Source: Melastoma dodecandrum (Eukaryota; Streptophyta; Magnoliopsida; Myrtales; Melastomataceae). From it: a DNA stretch of 64,000 nucleotides. The stretch lies in the NCBI GenBank assembly GCA_029817715.1, contig JARUPY010000538.1, positions 1,240,001-1,304,000 on the forward strand, given 5' to 3'. Below, piece by piece: positions 59,908-64,000 of this stretch. The notes under the pieces are model-generated. The model was not told the DNA's origin and ran no database searches. It was given only the letters and a program-made list of their open reading frames with translations. Numbering within the stretch: the stretch's first letter is position 1; each line of letters starts with the position of its first letter. Position numbers and translations under genes: made by a program.

Positions 59908-62900
59908 ATGGCTAGCTCAGGACTCTCCCTGACCGACACAACACTGCCCAATACGGGAATGTCTACAGACTCCACTCCCGCTCTCATCAGACATTCGATG
60001 ATCGATAACCATCAGTTGGGATCAAGTGCCGGTTTGAACAATTCATCAAGCATTAGGGGTCAGGAGCACACTCCAAATACACGTTTGGAGGCAAGAGTGG
60101 ATCTTCTTTGCGAAAACATAGCCCGATTACAGAGCATGCTTAGTGACATAATGCACAACCAGCAGGCAAGCTCTTCAACAGCAACACCTCCCGCTCCTCC
60201 CTTTACATCCCCGATGCCCACGGCACCAATGTCATCAACCACGACTCCGCCAACAATTCCTTTTCTACACCCGTCACAAAGCGCTACTTCGGCATTGACA
60301 CCTCCTCATCATCCATTGTTCCACAACACAACGGTTCTCCCTACTATTGAGACTGAGGTGGTGCCACCATCTCGATATCCCGGGACATTTCCTCCACTCG
60401 TCACATTGCCCGAGGTCCGTGCTACTGGAAATATCCCTCAAGCGCCAACACAGCGGAATGCAGCCGCACTTGAAGAGCTATTTCCATCGCCTGAAGATGA
60501 AGCTGACATCGAGGCTAGAGTTGAAGCTAGAATCGCATCGCTACAAGAAGGCGAACAAAAACGTCTTGCCCGCCTTGAAGAAAGGCTGAATGCGGTCCAG
60601 GGGCACAGTATCTACTCTCTCGAGGACTATGATATCAAAGTCCCGCAGATTTTAGTACCTCATAAATTCAAGCTACCGGACTTTGAGAAATTCAAAGGGA
60701 TTGGTTGTCCAAAGATGCATCTAAAGCATTTTCTCCACAAGATGTCCATTTATCCAAAGGATGACTTACTCCAAGTAGCTCTCTTTCAGGAAAGCCTTAC
60801 TGGTACTGCACTTCACTGGTATCTGTCTTTGGATACCTCTAAGTACATGTCATTCAAGGAGCTAGCGCATGATTTTCTGAACCACTACAGCTTCAACATT
60901 GAAATGGCACCCACTATATCCGATCTGCGGAAACTCGAGAAATACCGCAACGAGTCTATAAAGGAATTTGCTCGACGAGTGCGTGAAAAAGCATTACAGA
61001 TCCAACCTCCGCTCAAAGAAAGAGAACTGGTGGATGAATTTCTCTCTCTCCTCCCAAGAGATTTCTACCAGTATTTATTCACACAACGAGGTTCCTCATT
61101 CAGTCAAGTTGTGTTAAATGCCGAACAGCTAGAAGATGCTATAAGGGACGGCCGAATTGCTATCAGCTCGACCATCAAGGCAACACCTCGCGGAAAAGGA
61201 AAGAGTGAAACTTCCGCAAACATAGAGAGAAGCGCTAACATGCAAACTTCCACGAAACCCAAGATGTATCGATCTTCGATGGCTCGCCCGACTGAGGATA
61301 GAAGACCCGTCGCCTCACAAGATCAGAGTCAAGTCACTAAGCCGGGGCAAAATGTTAGTCGTAGAAGAATTGAGGATCTGACCCCTCTTCCTGATCCATT
61401 AGATATTATGTTTCAGCGCCTGCACGAGATGGGTTATATCACTCCAGTCCCTCCAGCACGGGTCAATTCATCCGCTCGTGGCTACAACCCAAATGCAGTT
61501 TGTTTGTATCACTCTGGGGGCATTGGTCACGATACGAGGAATTGCTTAGCACTTAGATTTAAAATACAGTCGCTCCTTGATGACAAGGTAATAGCTTTCG
61601 AGAACCCAACCAGCCCTCCAAACATCCAGCAAAATCCTCTGCCAGAACATGTGAACATGATAGCAAGTGATGATGCCAAGATAGAGCTACCACACCTTTT
61701 CCCAGCTACCATGTCAGATTGGCCGCTACACGAAGAGGTTGTATGTGTTCTCCACTCGACACAACCGCGAAATTCAGATAGAAAGCCTGCCATTTATACG
61801 CCGGTTACAACATCTAACTTTGTTTACCGACCATCCGCCGCAGTTCAACCGTTCATCTACAAACCACAGGTTAATGTTTCGACGAACCCAAACACCAGTC
61901 CCTCAAGAGAGAGTGAGAAGGAAACAAACATAATCACTCGTTCCGGCCGAGTTATCCCTGCAACTGAGGCATTGAAGAATCCTGAAGCTCCAAAGATAAG
62001 TGAGGTGCCAATTGAAGAAGCCAAGAAAGTTGTAAAGTACATCAGAACAAGTGAGTACGACATTGTCGAACAATTAAGAAAACAGCAAGCACAGATATCT
62101 CTTTTCGACCTCATCAACTCCTCAGATAAACATCGCGATGTGTTACAGAAGTTTCTCACGGAAGTTCACGTGCCCGCGCAAATCGAAGTTAACTGCCTTG
62201 ATGTATTCATGTCAAGCCTTCTCGCTCGGGATTCCATTATCTTCTCCGATGGAGACTTGCCAGAACCCGGGAAGGTCCACAATATGGCACTTTTTATCAC
62301 AGTCAAGTGTCGAGATATGATGGTTCCGCGAGTATTGATTGACGGTGGATTTGGGATAAACATCGTCCCTGTCACTGTCTTGAAGCAACTCAACATTGAC
62401 GAGTCTGAATACCGAGCCAGCAACCTTATTGTTCGAGCCTTTGATGGAGCGAAATGCAAAGTGTTAGGAGAAATTCTTCTAGCCATCAGTGTAAGCCTAG
62501 CCACAATTGAGACAACTTTTCACGTACTCGAAGCCGCAGGCTCATTCAACATGCTGTTAGAGCGACCATGGATCCATGCGGCCAGTGATGTTCCTTCTAC
62601 CGTGCACCAAAGAATTAAGTTTGTCGTAGGAGATAAGCTCATCACCGTCCAAGGGGAATGCAATGTCCCTATCTGCAACGAGATCGATCTTCCGTATGTA
62701 CCGGAACCAGCAGAAGAGCCAAGTACCGCTCAATCGATCGAAATAATCCACATGGTACGAAGAGAAGCAAGTAAGCCGGAGATCCCGCTCCCTGTACTTA
62801 ATGCAGCTCGAATGCTAGTGTACTATGGCTATCAAACTGGGAAGGGCCTGGGCACTCACGGACAAGGAAGTTCGGAACCTCTCGCATTCCATATCAAGAG

Positions 62901-63101
62901 CCAAACTGGGACTACCGGTCTAGGCTTTAGATATCCCGGTCAGCAGAAGCCCTATCGAGACAGAAATGGATCTCTGATTTGCCCACCGCTTCGAGAGACT
63001 TTCATCTCGGCACCGAAGGATCTGGTTGACCTTGTCCCATCATTCGAAGACCTTTCAATCTGTACTATTGATGAAGCGCCATCCTCCTCCATCGTCGAAG
63101 G
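59908..63101 (+). CDS. Ogre/Tat gag-protease polyprotein with G-patch (exon 1 of gag-pol)
   Basis: The ATG at 59908 opens an uninterrupted frame of 1,065 codons to a TGA at 63103. The N-terminal third is Pro/Ser/Thr-rich with a coiled-coil-like segment (EDEADIEARVEARIASLQEG). The retrotransposon gag domain follows (about residues 250-410: LPDFEKFKGIG, LHWYLSLD, REKALQIQPPLKEREL). A zinc-knuckle-like CLYHSGGIGHDTRNC is at about 531-545. The aspartic protease region has VLIDGGFGINIVP (DGG in place of DTG, as is often seen in Tat elements). A G-patch-like AARMLVYYGYQTGKGLG follows. A GT donor at 63102 sits one base before the TGA, so splicing to 63445 would avoid the stop and enter reverse transcriptase in frame. 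Gag forms the particle and protease matures it. Intact, so possibly functional. Confidence 0.9.
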
Positions 63102-63444
63102 GTGAATCGTTCCGAGTCTTTTCTAATTTACTTTTAATATTTTAAATCGTGTAGAGTTCGTTATGTCCAGCTCTTAGACATGCGAACGCGTCCTCATTTA
63201 GATCAAGTCACCTTGCTATATTTTTACCGTGGACTAGCAAGGAAGTCCAAAAATGTAATAAACACGGTACATTAGGAATTTTCGAATTGAAGTGTGGAGG
63301 GAAACAACGTTAGATGAATGACGAAAATGAGCACTCACCCAGAATGGTTTATAGCTATTCATGCTCTCTGACACCTAACGCCCTCTCACTTCAACTTTTT
63401 ATCACATTTTCATCGACTCACAAAAGAATCATCGCGTTTTACAG
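63102..63444 (+). other. Predicted intron between Ogre gag-protease and reverse transcriptase
   Basis: The donor GTGAATCG at 63102 and the acceptor TTTTACAG ending at 63444 bound 343 bases containing stops in the gag frame. Removal keeps the frame (phase 2 on both sides) and skips the TGA at 63103-63105. Ogre elements are known to remove an intron at this place to express pol. Confidence 0.7.
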
Positions 63445-64000
63445 GGATGGCGTTTCAAACGGAGGTGAAAATCCATATGACGAGCAACATGATGACCAGA
63501 AGTTGCTTAATGATTACTACGGCTTTAAACAAGAACTCAGACGTCATGAAGAGCCCAAAGAAGTGACAATCCACGAACCAATAGTCATTAACGTCGGAAC
63601 TCTCGAAGAGTCAAAGGAACTGTTCATTGGCTCAGATCTTCCTCAAGATGAAGCTGATCAACTCACTTCCCTACTACGAGAGTATTCAGATGTGTTCGCA
63701 TGGAGTTATGCAGACATGCCCGGGCTCGACATAGACGTTGTGCAACACTACATTCCTACAGACCCATCAGTACCCCCCAAGAAGCAGAAGCAACGCCGAT
63801 ACAAGCCCGAACTCGTACTCGCCATCAAAGAAGAAGTGGACAAACTACTAAAGGTGAACTTTATTGAGGTCGCTCGGTACCCTGAATGGGTTGCAAACAT
63901 TGTACCAGTTATGAAGAAAAATGGCAAAATTCGCGTTTGTGTCGATTACCGTGACCTGAACAAGGCTAGCCCTAAGGACGATTTCCCTTTACCACATATC
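63445..64000 (+). CDS. Ogre/Tat reverse transcriptase, N-terminal part (runs off window)
   Basis: Open from 63445 to the window end with no stop. It includes EYSDVFAWSYADMPGLD, the common Ty3/gypsy pre-RT segment, then HYIPTDPSVPPKKQKQRRYK, EVARYPEWVANIVPVMKKNG and RVCVDYRDLNKASPKDDFPL, which is the first conserved block of reverse transcriptase. It has no good ATG of its own near the start; the frame is expected to be reached by splicing from gag-protease. The catalytic YxDD, RNase H and integrase lie outside the window. Confidence 0.9.

Larger units (their letters stand above)
53846..64000 (+). mobile_element. Ogre/Tat-type Ty3/gypsy retrotransposon, 5' part
   Basis: Plus-strand element running off the window. 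Order: probable LTR (53846 to about 56955), primer site (56962), repetitive leader, ORF1 (58468-59656, frameshifted), gag-protease (59908-63101), predicted intron (63102-63444) and reverse transcriptase start (63445-64000). An extra ORF1 before gag, a G-patch after protease and an intron before reverse transcriptase are hallmarks of the Ogre branch of Tat elements. Long intact frames suggest a young insertion. The 3' LTR is beyond the window, so the LTR limits are estimated from TG, TATA and primer site. Confidence 0.85.

Noticed and set aside
1..64000. tRNA or rRNA genes
   Set aside because: No cloverleaf-type A/B-box pair or rRNA sequence was noticed on reading; a tRNAscan run would be needed to exclude a tRNA gene.

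Overview
This is nuclear DNA of a flowering plant. Intron-bearing plant genes (CONSTANS-like, GLUTAMINE DUMPER-like, diacylglycerol kinase, class II trehalose-phosphate synthase, TIR-NBS-LRR) are mixed with plant LTR retrotransposons of the Tat/Ogre and Sirevirus types. The TIR-NBS-LRR style and a terpene synthase fragment would suit a woody eudicot such as a member of the Myrtales, but the species is a guess. Exon borders were worked out by hand from reading frame, GT/AG sites and family knowledge; no alignment was run.

Layout. 1-18 kb is host gene space: a two-exon CONSTANS-like gene (+, 3463-4689), a single-exon GLUTAMINE DUMPER-like gene (-, 8567-9058) and an intact 12-exon diacylglycerol kinase (-, 12957-17018), separated by gene-poor DNA rich in poly-C/poly-G tracts. 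18.3-20.3 kb holds a short non-autonomous LTR element with a 27-bp minisatellite in its LTRs. 21.4-39.0 kb is one trehalose-phosphate synthase gene (-) whose third exon is split by a 14.9-kb non-coding LTR element (LARD type: about 4.7-kb LTRs, 5-bp target duplication CTCAT, Tat-like primer site). 40.4-44.6 kb is a TIR-NBS-LRR gene (+) with one frameshift before its LRR region. 45.0-53.2 kb is a decayed Sirevirus (Ty1/copia, -). 53.8 kb to the window end is the 5' part of a young Ogre/Tat Ty3/gypsy element (+): long LTR, extra ORF1, gag-protease with a G-patch, a predicted intron, and the start of reverse transcriptase.

Most notable: (1) removing the 14.9-kb element and one target copy leaves the trehalose-phosphate synthase exon exactly in frame, so this is a clean and probably recent gene knock-out that separates the HAD phosphatase motifs; (2) the probable Ogre LTR carries a piece of a terpene synthase gene, apparently without the expected intron; (3) the Ogre element has an in-frame spliceable junction between gag-protease and reverse transcriptase; (4) the two LTRs of the 14.9-kb element differ in patches, which suggests gene conversion; (5) the resistance gene could give a TIR-NBS protein without LRRs. 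The host genes do not form a pathway together; they are unrelated neighbours.
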